In this document: positions 35,919 to 48,800 of the stretch, in pieces
How the letters are laid out: each line of letters begins with the position of its first letter
Position numbering within the stretch: the first letter of the stretch is position 1
Assembly (NCBI GenBank): GCA_007922225.1
Contig: ML679970.1
Location: 22,832,353-22,896,352, forward strand
Reading direction: 5' to 3'
Origin: Emydura subglobosa
Taxonomy: Eukaryota > Chordata > Testudines > Chelidae
Length of the DNA stretch: 64,000 nucleotides
Program-made: the position numbers and the translations under genes
The notes under the pieces: generated by a model
Told to the model about the DNA's origin: nothing
Databases searched by the model: none
What the model saw: only the letters and a program-made list of their open reading frames with translations

Positions 35919-36483
35919 AGCAGTTTGAAAACTTTTTGAGCTGAGGCCTGCTCTTTGAGATTTTGGTTGTGCGCTCCCTCCCTCCCAACCCAGACAAAAA
36001 GACACATGCAAAAGTATGCTGATAGCCTACTCATAAACCTAATAGAGACCTTAACATCACTTTAATTAAATTACCTACATCTGTACATTTCAAATACACA
36101 GATACTTATCAATGACACAGCTAACGCTTCCTCAGCAGCGGGCTACTTCTACCTTGCATCTAGGCTGCATTGCTAGGGCAAGGCCAATACTTGCCCCTTC
36201 CTTCTCGGGTTTTCAGGGTGGGGGATGGCGCATGTGATGACCTCTGGGAGTGGAGCCAGTACTGGGTGTGAAGGCTGCTGGGAATGGAAATAGATGTGAC
36301 CATCGTGGATATTGATCCTAACCTACAGGCTGGGTGGACCACTGAGGTGAGTTGGGGTTGGAGGTTGCATTCCCTGCCCTCCCCTGGGGGGGCTGGCAGG
36401 AGACACCTGGTGTTGCTACTTCCCACAATGTCCCTTCACGCCCCCCCCACAGGCGGTGTGCCCCACAGTTTGTAAACCTCTGC
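35919..36483. mobile_element. Probable hAT-type non-autonomous element
   Basis: The left end AGCAGTTTGAAAACTTTTTG and the right end CACAGTTTGTAAACCTCTGC match the degenerate inverted termini of the TTCTCAAACT hAT group. The flanks GTTACATG and AATACATG agree at 6 of 8 positions, a decayed target duplication. The interior includes C- and G-rich runs near 36384-36390 and 36440-36449. Non-coding. Confidence 0.55.
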
Positions 36484-39400
36484 AATACATGGTATGTAAA
36501 TGAAGAACTGTGGATATACGGTATTGCTATATTTTCAACACAGAAAGGACTTCAGGAAAAAACCCTTTATAAACCAATCAGAAAATATGCCAGAGCATGC
36601 CTAAAATGTATAAAATATATTAAAGTCTAAATTATGTCAAATAAAAATATTATGACATTGCATATTACATTCTACATGGATATCTGTTAATAAATATATT
36701 GATATGAGCCGGAAGAAAGCTTGTTATAGGCTGAGTTTAAACCTCTTTAAGAGTGAGAATTGAAGGGTGCATTCACAAACATTAACTCAAAATGACAGTT
36801 ATCAGAAAGGCAAAAGGAAGTTGTGAACTCCCCCAGAAGTTTGAACTGAGTGGAAAGCTCTTGCTGAGTAGTATTTATGGTTTGTGTGTGTGTGTGTGTG
36901 CTTGAGGGAAGGTAGAAAACAGAGGAACTGAGAAGAGCGGGAGAGGCAAAAAAGCCAGAAAGCCAAGCAACAGCCAGTGAGTACAGCGTGCCACGGGAAA
37001 AATCTAGAGTGGGAGTTTTGGGATCTGTTTGGCTAAAGAGACTTGGGGCTGTAAGCTAAAAACTGCTCCTCTTGTTTGGTTCTTCCTGTGTTCAGAGAAG
37101 TAGACTTTGTACATTCATTGCATCAAAGAAAATACCAGTTTCCATCAATATCTGCTTCTAATGGAACATTCCCAGGGCCTTGAACTTTAACTAGCTGCTC
37201 AGGTTGTAAAGGGGTTATGCTATGTTTAAACTACATAATATAAAAAGCAATTCTGACTGCTTCCCTCAGAGAGCTGGCTAAACAGTCTTATTCACTGGTC
37301 ATCTATCAGGAACTCCTCCATATGAAAAAGTAGTTGCGGATTACTCATGTGCAGGCTTTCTCCCTTTCATACTTATCAATAACACTTCTAGCATCACAAC
37401 ACCAGTGTAATAACTAGAAATGGACCTGACTTGAGAAGCTCAGATTTAGGTCAGTTCTGAATGGGAAGGTTGGATATGCTGTTTTGATCTGGGCCCATGT
37501 TGTCTCTACTAACAACCCATGCAGGGTATCTGTGGAATCCTGACTGCTCCCTTTGCTTGAACTCTACATTTTTCCTCTAACAATTCCCCCACCTTCCCCC
37601 AGTAGTTGACAAACTCCCCTCTCCCCCCAAAGGTTCTCTACCAAATGGCCCTGTCTATATTAGGGAAATTTTGCCCTTTGGTGATCACAACATTGGATGC
37701 CTTACTGTGATGGGTTGTTGGCTACAATTAATTCTGCTCTGAGCTGGATTAGATGACAGTCTAATTCATGATTGCCAAATTGGTCCTTGGCAGCCCTGTT
37801 GATCAGAGAACAGAAGCTGCCTTTTCCCTACACTGGCACAGGGATATATCATGGCCACAGTGCTTAAAATGCTGTCATCATCTACAATAAAACTCCCACT
37901 GCTTACACAGTGGAGCAAAATTGGTGTTAGCAACAGTGGAAAAAATTGTATGAAATTTCTCTAGTGTAGACAGGATCGGATTTCCCTTTTGAAAATAAGG
38001 GAAAGTTACTATAAAGTACCACTCAGGCAGATGAATCATATTTTTCTGGTGTCAGTCTATCCTCCTATATAAGAAGCCTGATAGGTCCTCAAGCCTAGAG
38101 AGGATAACCACTTCACTGTTGCTCTTTTGACTATGTGGACGTTCATTATTATATACCAAGCAATACTTTTGGTAACTACTTTCAACAAAGATTTGTCCAT
38201 GTAAATATGCAGCCTTTGAAGAGTAAAATTTGGAGTCAGTTCAGATTGTGATAATGCTTACTGTCCCTATTCTAGTATTGTCCTGAGCCCAGGAAAAAAA
38301 AAAGGAGATTTCAGTCCCCATTTTATTTTTAACTAAAAGGCATAGTAGCAGCAAAGAGGAAGACACACTTTTATTATGCATCCTGTCCTGTTGGTTTGGA
38401 TTCCACCATTGTCTTGAATAGTTACATCTCAATGAATATTCATAAAAGAAAATGATTTCAGCTGGCTTTGGATAATGCAAATGCCATACCACTGAAGGAA
38501 TTAAATCAGTCTGTAATCTGACTGGCTGAAATCAACTTCATTGGGCAAAATATTTTATTATAGAAATGCCACAAAATCTGTCCTAAGCAAGGTTGTTCAA
38601 CAGTGTGTATATGGGTGAGCCAGGAATAAAATAATTACAGATTTGAAGTGCTCTGTGAAGACATTACCCTATAGCAACATGGTTAAGAAGAGGAAAGACA
38701 GTGATTTATTTGTGAAATTCCTGGTGTGGAGTAGAAGTCTTGAAGATGTGGTCTGAGGTAAATCTGTCATAATACAATGACACAAACGATAATTCTGACC
38801 ACCAAAAATAAAATAAAAATAGCAAGCAAAGGTGGAAAAAAGCAGAAAAGAAAAGTACGTTCCCCAGCATTGAAAGCCAATTATTAGAGCTAGGAAACAA
38901 ATGGCTTTGGTTTTTTTAAGGATGATTTTTCCTGTTTCACCTCTCTACAAAATCAATCAAAGGAGTCAGTTTCTTAATGCAGTTTGCAACATAATAAATT
39001 TCTAGTGAAATAGACTTGGCTCTGTATACTTAAACTTTTAATTGGGAAGTTGCAATAACAAATTTCCTATTTTTTTTTCTCCTGCATAGTCTTAATTATT
39101 TTTTCTCCAAAAAATAATCTGGATGGCTCTTGAATTCATTTTACAGTTAGGCCAAAATATAGACATACACACACAAATATGCATTTAGATATCTAATTTA
39201 GGCACCTGACTTTGAAAATGTTGGCCTTTAATAAAGAGAGGCAAGAGAACAATTTAATCTCAATAGTTTGCATACAGACCCAGTTGTATTTTGGGCTGTC
39301 TTATAACCATCAGAACAGCTTCCTTTCAGACTCACACATATTGGGCGGGGGAAGTGAAACCCCTGAGTTTGCAATGAGGGGACAGAGATAAATACTTGGG

Positions 39401-40860
39401 TGGGAAGCCAAAGGCTGCTTCTGTTGCTAGAGCTCTTTTTGCTCTGTCTGTAATTAGGGAGCTTGCTACTGCCCCTTGTGGCAGATTGCTCTGCCCTAAT
39501 GAAAACCCAGCTGCTCCTCGGGAATGCTGGGAATGTTGAGTCAGGGACTAGCAAACCAGAGAGCTTGGCTCGCAGCTTACTGAGGGAGACTCGCTGATGG
39601 ACAGAAAGACGAGGGATAGAAATACCCAAACCTCTCCCGACTGCAGCAGGTTCCCTCTCTCCCTCGCCTCTTAAATGTTCGTCTGTTCCAGCTCTCCATG
39701 CTGCCTCTTTCCTCAGTGTAATCAGCTAGACGTGATGTTGTAAAATCCATGTGAGGACGAAAGACAGATGCAATGATTTGAAAGGTGAGACGCTTAAGCA
39801 AGAACATGGCCATAATAGATTTTTGTGTATTAATTTTGATGGACATAATTGTTGTATATTGCTGTCTAAAATGTAGTGGCTGAAAATCAAGAAAGAAATG
39901 GCAAAAAAGAGAGGATTTTTTCATTCCTTTAATACATTGCAATAAATGTGACCAAGTGCACCTCTTATTATAGTAGTAATGAGTGCCTCTCCCTACAGAA
40001 TCCTCATCTACATACCTTTCTTGCAATTTCTCCTAAAATCAGCCATCTAATTGTCATTTTTGTGCACCGTTTACAAATACTACTATATTATTTATTAAAG
40101 TTGTCTAGCATGGAATTGATGAGAATTGAAAATTCCTAGCTTTGTAGTCCACATAATATGTAAAGCTTAGTGAGGTTTTGTTTTTTGTTTTAAGACAAAC
40201 CGTGTCAGAAAAAAAAACCAAACACACCCTGATTTATTTATTCTGTTTGTGGCTAGGAAAGGGAAATCAGTCAGACTAACAGGATATTATTTTGCAGTTA
40301 TATAATGAATGAATACTTACTGGGGTTGCGCGTTTACAATGCTATGTGGTTTTAAGGATCATTTTAGGTGGCACAAGCTTATGATGCAGATGATAAAACC
40401 CAGAAATACATTGAGCATACGTACATATTTATATTTTTAAAGAGCTAGAGTAATGAGGTGATGGGGAGGAGGGTGGTGTCTGTTTTATTAGTGTATGATT
40501 GATTTCTAGGCGGCTACCTGCTAAGCCTTGTGATGGATGGAAGGGAATCTACTCCCTTAGCGGCGAATTGATATTTCCTTTTTGATGGACAATCCTACAG
40601 GCCACTTGCACTGGCAGAAACTGGCTCGTTGCAATGAGCACGGCCAATAAGTGCAGCCAAGAGGAGGGCAAATCCCCCTTGTCAGGGACAGTTTCCTGCT
40701 TGGCTTTTTAAATCAGGGGTTTTACTTAACCATTTTTTCCTTCCAATAATTTGCAAACCCTCCCCCTCCCCCCCGCCTTCAGTGCCCCTTCCCCACAGCT
40801 GCATGGAAGGGAGGAGGAAGCCTTCTCCAGCCCCCTTTCTCCCCACAGAAGGGCAGAGTT
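36484..40860. other. No recognisable gene; contains a (GT)n tract
   Basis: Mostly AT-rich. A (TG)9 tract lies at 36883-36900. From about 39390 GC content rises toward the island at 40.86 kb. The stretch 40560-40700 has a CCAAT-like GGCCAATAA and could be promoter-proximal, but no exon could be defined. Confidence 0.45.
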
Positions 40861-41560
40861 CTCCCTCTAAGTGGTTTCTGCGCTGCTCCTTCCTTTCCCC
40901 GCGGGGGGGGGGGGGGAGTATAAAGAGACCCTCAGCCAGTCAGCCCCCCCTTGCCGTGCCGTGCCGTGCCGTGCCGCCCCGCGGGAGGGGAGGACACCCT
41001 ACGCCATCACAGGGACAGACGCAAATCGCTCTGGCCCCCCCCCCCCCCGGCCCGGGGCGATGAGGGAAAGAGACTCCCCCCAGCATCCCTGTGCTCCCTC
41101 CCCGCCCCCAGTGCACCGAGAGACTTGACTTCGCGCCCCCAGGCGCCCCTCGCATGTTGGGGTGTGAGGCGCCCCAGCCCCCCAGGTCGGACGCTTACAG
41201 CTTCCACACCCTTTGCACGGCACGTGTGTGAACAGCCTCACTCCCCCGCGGCCGGGGCGGTGCTTTCTCCCCCGAGCCTGCTCCAGATCAGGAGTGAGAG
41301 GGGCTGCAGCAGCTCCTGTCCTCAAGCTACACAGGTGAAGGGGTGGGAAATTTCCTCTCGCTTCCGGGGAAGAAAAACGCTTCCCCCCCCCCCCTCCGGG
41401 CCTCTCCAGGGGCGAGGGAAGAGTGTCCCTCCCCCCGCGCTCCCACTCGCGGGGTGAGACTCAGAGTGCACCCCATCTCTCCCTCTGCTAAGGGGCGGGG
41501 TGGGCGAAAGGCTCACCACAGTTCCCCTCGTGGTCTTCCGGGGAGGCGGAAAAGAGGCTC
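40861..41560. promoter_or_regulatory. CpG-rich island, candidate promoter
   Basis: Unlike its surroundings this block is rich in CG dinucleotides and in C and G homopolymers. It has a 14-base G run (40903-40916), a (GCCGT)4 tract at 40953-40972, a 14-base C run (41035-41048), and further C runs near 41383. Overlapping open frames on both strands reflect composition and not real proteins. In amniotes such islands usually mark promoters. No TATA box or defined exon is seen; a donor-like ACAG/GTGAAG lies near 41332-41340. Direction and gene are unknown. Confidence 0.5.
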
Positions 41561-41567
41561 CCATCGT

Positions 41568-41571
41568 CAAT

Positions 41572-41622
<51 letters not shown>
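41568..41622. repeat. Compound microsatellite (GT)n(GA)n(CAGA)n
   Basis: Three adjoining simple repeats: alternating GT, then GA, then CAGA units, next to the CpG-rich island. Confidence 0.9.
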
Positions 41623-42184
41623 CTTCTCTCCTAATACTGCACTGTGGCAGAGGGGAAAGGCTCCTCCCAGTGCTGTGGTAAGAAGGGAAGGATTGCCCCC
41701 CCTCCTCCCCATCTTTCCTCCATGTCCAGGTGTGAGGAAAAACAGATATTGCAAGTTCCCTGAACTGCCTTCTGGAGCTGAGGAGAGACTTTTCAGGTTC
41801 CCTTACTTCCCCCTATGTGGAGGGGAGAAAAAGTCTCTCCAGGTCCTGTTATTGCCCCATATAACAGTCTCCCCAGATCCTTTCACTGTTCCATGATCTG
41901 GAGGTGGGAAGAGATTCACTCTAGCTCCCCTGGCTCCCCAGTTGGTGCTGGAAGCAAGTTGGTGCTGCTACAATGTTGGTATGGAGGCCCAATTCCCTGA
42001 CTCCCCTATGTTGGTGTAGGAAATTGATTCTCTCCAGGTCTTCTCACTGCCCCATGGGAACAGAAGGGATTAGAGGGTAACCCCTAATATTAATGTATTT
42101 GGAGACCCTCCCTTAGTAGTTTTTCAACTGCCCTCGGTGGGAGAAAAGAGTCTACCCCGCTAAACTATTCTACTGCCCCCACAA
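41623..42184. other. No recognisable gene
   Basis: Pyrimidine-rich DNA with several similar short phrases (TCTCCAGGTC(C/T), CTGCCCCA, CCCCATAT) recurring about every 60-130 bases between 41700 and 42100. This may be a decayed low-copy tandem repeat. Confidence 0.4.
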
Positions 42185-42902
42185 CATAATAATGGCCACA
42201 AACTGGGTAAGATCAATGTTCCATCTAGCCCAGCATCTTGTCTTACCACAGTGGCCGGTGCCAGATGCTTCAGAGGAAATGAACAGAATAGCACAATTAT
42301 CGAGTCCTCTGTTGTTCAGTCCTAGCTTCTGGTAATCCAAAGTTTGGGAACATCCAGAGCATGGGGTTGCATCCCTGACCTATCCTCCATCTAATTATTT
42401 TTATAACTCAGTTATACTCTTGGCCTTCACAACATCCCTTGGCAACAAGTTCCAGAGGTTGATTGTGAGTTATGTGAAAAAGTACTTCCTTATGTTTGTT
42501 TTTAAACCCACTGTCTATTACATTTCATTGGGTGACCCCTGGTTCTTGTGTTATGTAAAGGGGTAAATAACACTTCCTTATTCACTTTCTCCAAACCATT
42601 CGTGATTTTATAGATCTCTATCCTATCCTCCCTTAGTCATCTCTTTTCCAAGCTGAGCAGTCCTAGTCTTTTTAATCTCTTCTCATATGGAAGCTGTTCC
42701 ATGCCGCTAATAATTGCTGTTGCCCTTCTCTTTACCTTTTCTAATTCTGATATCTTTTTTGAGATGGGGTGACCAGAATTGCATGCAGTATGCAATGTGT
42801 GGGTGTACTATGGATTTATATAGCGGTATTGCGATATTTACTGTCTTATTAGCTATCCCTTTCCCTAATGGTTCCTAGCATTGTTAGCTTTTTTGACTTG
42901 TG

Positions 42903-43650
42903 ATAAAGTCAGGCTGGATGGCTGGAAGAGGGTGGTCAGTCTTACTGGGTTCTAGAACATGGGTGAGAACAAGCCCGCACATAGCTGAAGGCCCCTCCAC
43001 CAGTCTAAGGGGAGGAGCTACTGAGCCTGGGACACAACTAAATTCCAGGGACAGCAAATGAAGGAACAGGACCAGGTGTGAAGGTCATAGGGTCAAAAGT
43101 AGGGAACTTGAAGGGGACCCCAAGCAGAGAACCCTGGACCGTGCCCACTGCTCCTCAAAGGTGTTTAAGGAGACAGCAGACGTTGCCTAGAGGAACTCCA
43201 CCCGGATACATGAACCGACGGAGGAACGGCAGTGGGCCCCACAGTTGCAGAGCATCCCCCCAGCCAACCACCTCTTCCTGGTCTTCTAGATGGCCAGAAG
43301 GAGGAGATTGACGAGGAGGTCCCGCAATTTTGTGGGGCCATGGGTGGGGTGTGTGTAGAGGAACAGGTGTGGGGAAAAGTGCAGCCAGAACCTCAACAAG
43401 AGGTTCTGGAGGAGCTGGAACGGGCTGCAGCCTGGCGTACCCGAGGTAAATGTGTGCCAGGGTCTCCCTCATGCTGCAGAAGGGGCAGCTGTCAGGACGA
43501 GGAGTGAACCGTGCCAAATACAGGCCCATGCTCACGGCTCCGTGAAGAAGCCGCCAGCTTATGTCCCCAGTGGGCTGTGGGACCCAGGTGGAATACGGAC
43601 TGGCCCACCGGAGTTCCCTGCCCTCAAAAGGTTAGCCCTAGAATGATAAA
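42903..43650 (-). pseudogene. Tx1/L1-like LINE ORF2 C-terminal relic nested in the CR1 copy
   Basis: On the minus strand a frame from 43535 downward reads GLYLARFTPRPDSCPFC, then RETLAHIYLGYARLQP: the CxFC...ETLxHxxxxC pattern of the C-terminal zinc-knuckle region of Tx1/L1-type LINE polymerases (the last Cys is Tyr here). After LQP the frame shifts. In the other frame the text continues as LLLRFWLHFSPHLFLYTH, GPTKLRDLLVNLLLLAI, a stop, KTRKRWL, and near the end TFEEQWARSRVLC. It is therefore a decayed 3' end with at least one frameshift and one stop. 42903-43080 is probably its 3' untranslated part. Confidence 0.7.
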
Positions 43651-44291
43651 GGCCCTTTTCCCTACAAACTGAGAGAGGTTTACCTCAGGTCAGTTAGGGA
43701 CACCTGAATCCAATTAAGGGCTGCCTGAGACTTAACTACCTTGAGTCCTTTTGTATGGTCTGCAAATTTTGCCCTGTCTGTATTCACCCCCTTTTCCAGA
43801 TAATTTATAAATATGTTGAACAGTACAGTCCCAGTACAGATCTTTGAGAGACTCTGCTATTTACCTGTCTGCATTCTGAAAACGGACCATTTATTCCTAC
43901 CTTTTGTTTCCTGATTTTTAACCGGTTACTGATTTATGAGAGGATCTTTCTCCTTATCCCATGGTTGCTTAGTTTACTTAAAAGCCTTTACGGAGGAATC
44001 TTGTCAAAGGCTTTGTGAAAGGCCAGCTACGCTATATCATCTGGATCACTGTTGTTGTCCGTATGCTTGTTGACTCCCTCCAAGAATTCTAATAGATTGT
44101 AAAGGGCAATCACGCGTCACCAAAAGCAGCGTTGACTCTTCTCCCAACATATTGTGTCCCTCTGTCTGATAATTCTGTTTGCTACTATAGGTTCAACCAA
44201 CTTGCCTAAGACTGAAGTTAGGCTTACAGACCTGGATTGCCAGGATCACCTCTAGACCTTTATTAAAAATTGCCATTACATTAGCTATTCT

Positions 44292-44840
44292 CTAATCATG
44301 TTGTACAGAGGCTGATTCAACTGAGAGGTTACATATCACAGTTAGTAGTTCTGCAATTTCATATTTGAGTTCCTTCAGAACTTTTGGGTGAATGCCATCT
44401 GATTTATTACTGTTTAATTTATCAAATTGTTGCAAAATCTCCTCTACTGACACCTCAATCTGGGACAGTTCCTCAGATTTGTCACCTAAAAAGAATGGTT
44501 TAGTTGTGAGAATCTCCCTCACATCCTCTGCAGTGAAGACCAATGTACGGTAATTCATTAGTCTTTCTGCACTGGCCTTGTCTTCTTTGAGTGCTCCTTT
44601 TGCACTTTGATCATCTAGTGGCCCCAATGATTGTTTGGCAGGCTTCCAGCGTTGGATGTACTTAAAAAAAAAATTGCTATTGATTTTTGTGTCTTTTGCT
44701 CGTTGTTCTTCAAATTCTTTTTTAGCCTGTCTAATTATATTTTTACATTTGACTTGCCAGAGTTTATGCTCCTGTCTATCTTTCTCACCAGGACTGAACT
44801 TCCAATTTTTAAAGGATGCCAGTCTGCCTTTTTGCCTCAA
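44292..44840 (-). pseudogene. CR1 ORF2 fragment (between endonuclease and RT core)
   Basis: A 182-codon open remnant within the antisense CR1. It carries KLWQVKCKNIIRQAKKEFEE, INSNFFFKYIQ, SAKGALKEDKASAERLMNY, VSVEEILQQFDKLNSNKSDG and IHPKVLKELKYEIAELLTVI. The last motif (SDGIHPKVLKEL) is the typical entry into the reverse-transcriptase domain of CR1/L3 LINEs. The downstream RT text near 44280-43800 is broken by frameshifts but still includes FNIFIN near 43815. Not functional. Confidence 0.85.
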
Positions 44841-45830
44841 CCACTCTATGATTTAGTCATGGTGGCATTTTTTTTGGTTCTTACTGTGTGGGGTTTTTTT
44901 GAGGGGAAGTAGTGGTGTTTAGAAATTTTATCTCTGCATCCCATCCTGAGGTGACATGTATGTACACAGTCAATATGGGGATAGTTGAAATCCCTCGTTG
45001 TTGGGTTTTCTGTTTTCGTAGCCTCTAATCTCCCTGAGCATGTCACTGTTGTTCACCATCCTGATCAGGTGCTCAGTATTATGTTCCTACTGGTATACAC
45101 TTATTATTCAAGCATGGAATTCATATTATTCATCCATCGAGTTTCTATTGTAGTGTTTTGATTCATTTAAGATTTTTACTACATTTGACTCTGCTTTTTC
45201 AACTATAGTGCCATTCCTCCACCTGTGCGAGCTGCTCTGTTTTGTCCTATATATTGTGTACCCGGGTATTACCGTGTCCCATGGTTACCATTGTTCCGAG
45301 TTTCTGTAATGCCTGTTATATTAATAGCCTCATTTAATACCAAGCACTCAAGTTCACTCATCTAAGTATTTAGACTTCTAGCATTTGTAGACAAACACTT
45401 ATAAAATTTGTCTATAATTAGATATGATTGAATGTTTACATTTAATTCCTACCTGTACTTTATCAGCTTCTATCCTCTCTTCTTTATTAGGACATAGGAT
45501 TTATTAATGGAGAAACTTTCTTAAGTGATGTCTCTGTCCAAACAGTGTGCTTCTCTGCCCTTCTTGGCTTTTCCCCAGCCCTTAACTTAAAAACTCCTCT
45601 ATGACCTTTGTAATTTTACATGCCAGCAATCCTGGTTCTATTTTGGTTTAGGTGGCACCCATCCTTCCTGGATAGGCTCCTCCTTTCCCAAAAGGTTTCC
45701 CATTTCCTAATAAACCTTCTTCCCAACTCCATTGTCTCATCCACTCATTGAGACCCTACAGCTCTGCCTGTCTTACTGGCTCAGTGTGTGGAGCTGGAAG
45801 TATTTCAGAGGAGCATTCCCCCCCAGGTGA

Positions 45831-48800
45831 AAAGGAGGAAGAGATCTACGGGTGTAATGAATCTAGCCTCACCACTGATTTAACTTGGAAGTGGTAGGCT
45901 TGATGGCTTTTAATGCTCACTCCCATCTCTGTGGGATCTGATCTATTGCTCATCCTATTATCATCAGGAATGGCTGTCTGACCTGCTTGACATCTTTTGT
46001 GGGAGGAGAGGGAGGAACAGCAAAGAAAGATGTATCCACGCCAGAGAAATTCTTATGGTAGGTACAGGCTGAAGGCTTTGTTGCTCAGGCTGAAACTAGC
46101 TGAGTAGGGCCAGCAGCAACAGCAGCATCTTTTCTAGATGTCTCTGTATTGTGGAGAAACCTTGCTCATAGCCTCAGTAAGCACCCCTAAATATGGGCAG
46201 AGTTGCATGGGATACTGTCTTTTATCTTGTGGGGATGGGAGGGTGGATGATTTCTACAGCATAAAGCCTATAAAAGGCCCAGATGTAGCCACCTGGCATT
46301 GTGTGAGGCAGAGCCCACAGCTGGGATGAGTACGGTGTCTGGAACCGAGGCAGTGTTACTTTGCTGGTGGAAGAAGTAGCTGAGGGCATGGACTGCATCC
46401 CTGTCATTCTCTCAAAGATGCCCTTTATTTTTGGGGGGGATGGTTAAAGTAACAGAATAGTTGAATTATATGATTTGGAGGGAGTGTGGATGCTGAGGAA
46501 CTAAGGGATGTTGCTATGGTCGGGAAGCAATATCTCCTAGCAATATCTAGGCAGGTTTGTACAAGTACCTAGTGATGAAGGCTTTTTAGTAGCTCCCACG
46601 CTAAACCTATTCAAGAGATGGGATCTCTCAACTGAGCTCTCATTTTCCATTCGTCCTCTTTGGATTTTGGACTTTCCAATTTTAGGGTGGGATAGGGGGT
46701 CTCCTTTGTTTTTACATCTCACCCAAGTGTTGAGCTCTTAGAGTACTTAGATTCTCCTTTTGCACAGAGACTGTTTTCCCAAAACTTGAAGGTTGAGCTT
46801 CTTGGCTGGGTGGAGAGTTCTCTCCCTTGAGGCAGAGTCTCCCTCCTTTCCCTCCAGGATGCAGGATAGAATCCCGTTAGGATTTCTCTTTTTCCCTTAC
46901 TCTGGATTTGGGGTGCTCAGACAAATTTCTCTTTCCCCAAGTAGCTAGGCTTGCAAAATAGCCTCCTGCCATGGAAATGTTGGGTGAAAATATTTAATCC
47001 TATTTGGACACTAAATATAGTGATATTCAGGGAATTAGTTACTCAGTTCCTCCAAGCCTAAGAGGGGCTGAATGAGATCCATCATTGTTCCTACCCTACT
47101 CTGAGGAGGAGTGACCAGTGCAGGTCCCTGTATGGAGAGTGAAAGGAAGATTTGGGCTACTGTACAGCCCCAAAGACACCAGAGGGAGGCAATAGGCCTG
47201 TGTCTGTCTTCTTCAAAGACCACATGCACTGTCCTAACTACTTCTCTATCAATATTTATAGTACTTCTTCTATCTATTCTAACATGTTGTGTTTTTGATC
47301 TCACTTAGACTGTGAGGGGCAGAGTCACTCATTTTTATTCATTTTGAAAATACAAGGTGCAGCTTTGTTATATTCTTGCATGTATTGTTACAATGTTGAG
47401 GCTGACTTATTGTGTGCTCTCATGTATATCTTTTCCAGTCTTTGGGCTATTTAGTGTGTATCTTCAATCTATTTTTTCAATATAGATAATCTTTTTGGGT
47501 GCTCTTACGTGCATTTGGACAATGTTGAGATTGGCTTACCAGGTGGTTTGATTTTTAGTTTGCAATGTTAATGCTGGATTTGCACGATTCTTTTACTTCT
47601 ATTTTCTTCTTAGTTCTTGAAACAGGGCAAGTGTTACTTAAATAGAAAAGTAGGTAATTTTCATTTTGAGAATCACAGGTCAGCAAGAAAACTTGGGATA
47701 TGTAAAATACACCATGTTGTTAGAAACTGTGTCCAAAACCCTGGGTACAGGGTAGCTTTGGCTTCAGCATTGCAAAATTAAAACACAGTGACTGAGGCAT
47801 TACAAAATAGAAAGCAAAACTGTCACCCCCTTTCGTTCATCTCTACTTCCGCCAGTAATGGTGATTCTTCTGGGTGGTACGTAAAAGAAGAATGGCAAAT
47901 ATAAATCAGCAGAAAAATCAATTTAAATTGTTCTAGAGCATTTTTGCCTTTAATTGGGTTCATTTTTTGTTTGATTGTATAAGTGTGTTAATGGCTCTTT
48001 AAGAAATGATTCTTTTGAAGTAAAGTGGATTGGGTTTATGGTGGGCTATCATTGTCCATATGTAAGGTGTGAAGTTAACTGTTTTTTCTGTTCTGCCTCA
48101 GAGAATGGTTGTAAGCTCTCTTTAGGGTCTGGACAAGGCTATAAGCCTAGATTTCAAATGTTCATTTGTACAGAAACATTTTGGAAATGCATCTCCATTC
48201 TACTAAATATTGGTTCCTGACATTCAACTCTCATGCTCGGTGTCATTATTTATACCTGGCAACTGGTGCTCTTTATCTTTTGATAAATTCTAGTGTTAGG
48301 GACAGAGGTAAGAACACTTGAAAATTAGTGTTGCTGTTTTGTCTCTTTTCAGGGAAGTCTAGTGATTTAGTTGGTTTATATGATGCTGATTGCTAATCCC
48401 TACTTTTTAAAGCAGTAATTGGGCAGATATGACTTGGGAGTAGTTGAAGTGGTTCAATATACTACTTTTTTATCTTCTTTTGATGAGAAGAGCTTGTATT
48501 AAAATTCAAGGTATTACCTTGTGAGATGCTGAGTACCCTCATCTTCCACTTAAGACAATGGAAGTGAAAGTCTTTCAGCACCTCACAGGATCTGGCCTTC
48601 AGACAGTCTGATGTGTACAGTATAAAGAGCAAAGTGGGAACCTGGAGTTCCTGCTTTCGTTTAGAAGCTTGCAGGATCTGCCTGTGATCTGAAGCTCATC
48701 TTTTGGCTGTGTCAATGATTTTACATGTTGGCAAAGTTCAAACATAATCATAAAGTCAGCAGGGCAAATGGAAGCTACATCTAGTTGTGTTTCAGCTCTC

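Larger units (their letters stand above)
42185..45830 (-). mobile_element. Long antisense CR1 LINE copy, interrupted
   Basis: Plus-strand text is the reverse complement of a CR1 LINE I recall as common in turtles, from its 3' end near 42185 to endonuclease-side text near 45830. Landmarks include GATGGGGTGACCAGAATTGC (42762), CTGCAAATTTTGCCCTG (43760), GGGACAGTTCCTCAGATTTG (44462) and CCCATCCTTCCTGGATAGGC (45658). The copy is interrupted at about 42903-43730 by Tx1-like sequence that replaces part of the CR1, and has a further deletion near 44895. Frameshifts and stops are scattered, so it is inactive. An L3-like name is possible. Confidence 0.8.

Noticed and set aside
39228..39629. 133-codon minus-strand frame as a host exon
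   Set aside because: The translation is Ser-rich without recognisable domain and no flanking splice signals stand out; chance frame is more likely.
40951..41457. Overlapping Pro/Gly/Arg-rich frames on both strands in the CpG island
   Set aside because: They are overlapping frames on both strands caused by C and G runs. No conserved motif, no defined splice structure.
41568..41622. CRISPR-like regular repeat
   Set aside because: The repeats are contiguous di- and tetranucleotide units without spacers: a microsatellite.
44631..44912. Plus-strand frames of 73-93 codons
   Set aside because: They are the reverse side of the CR1 ORF2 fragment at 44292-44840.
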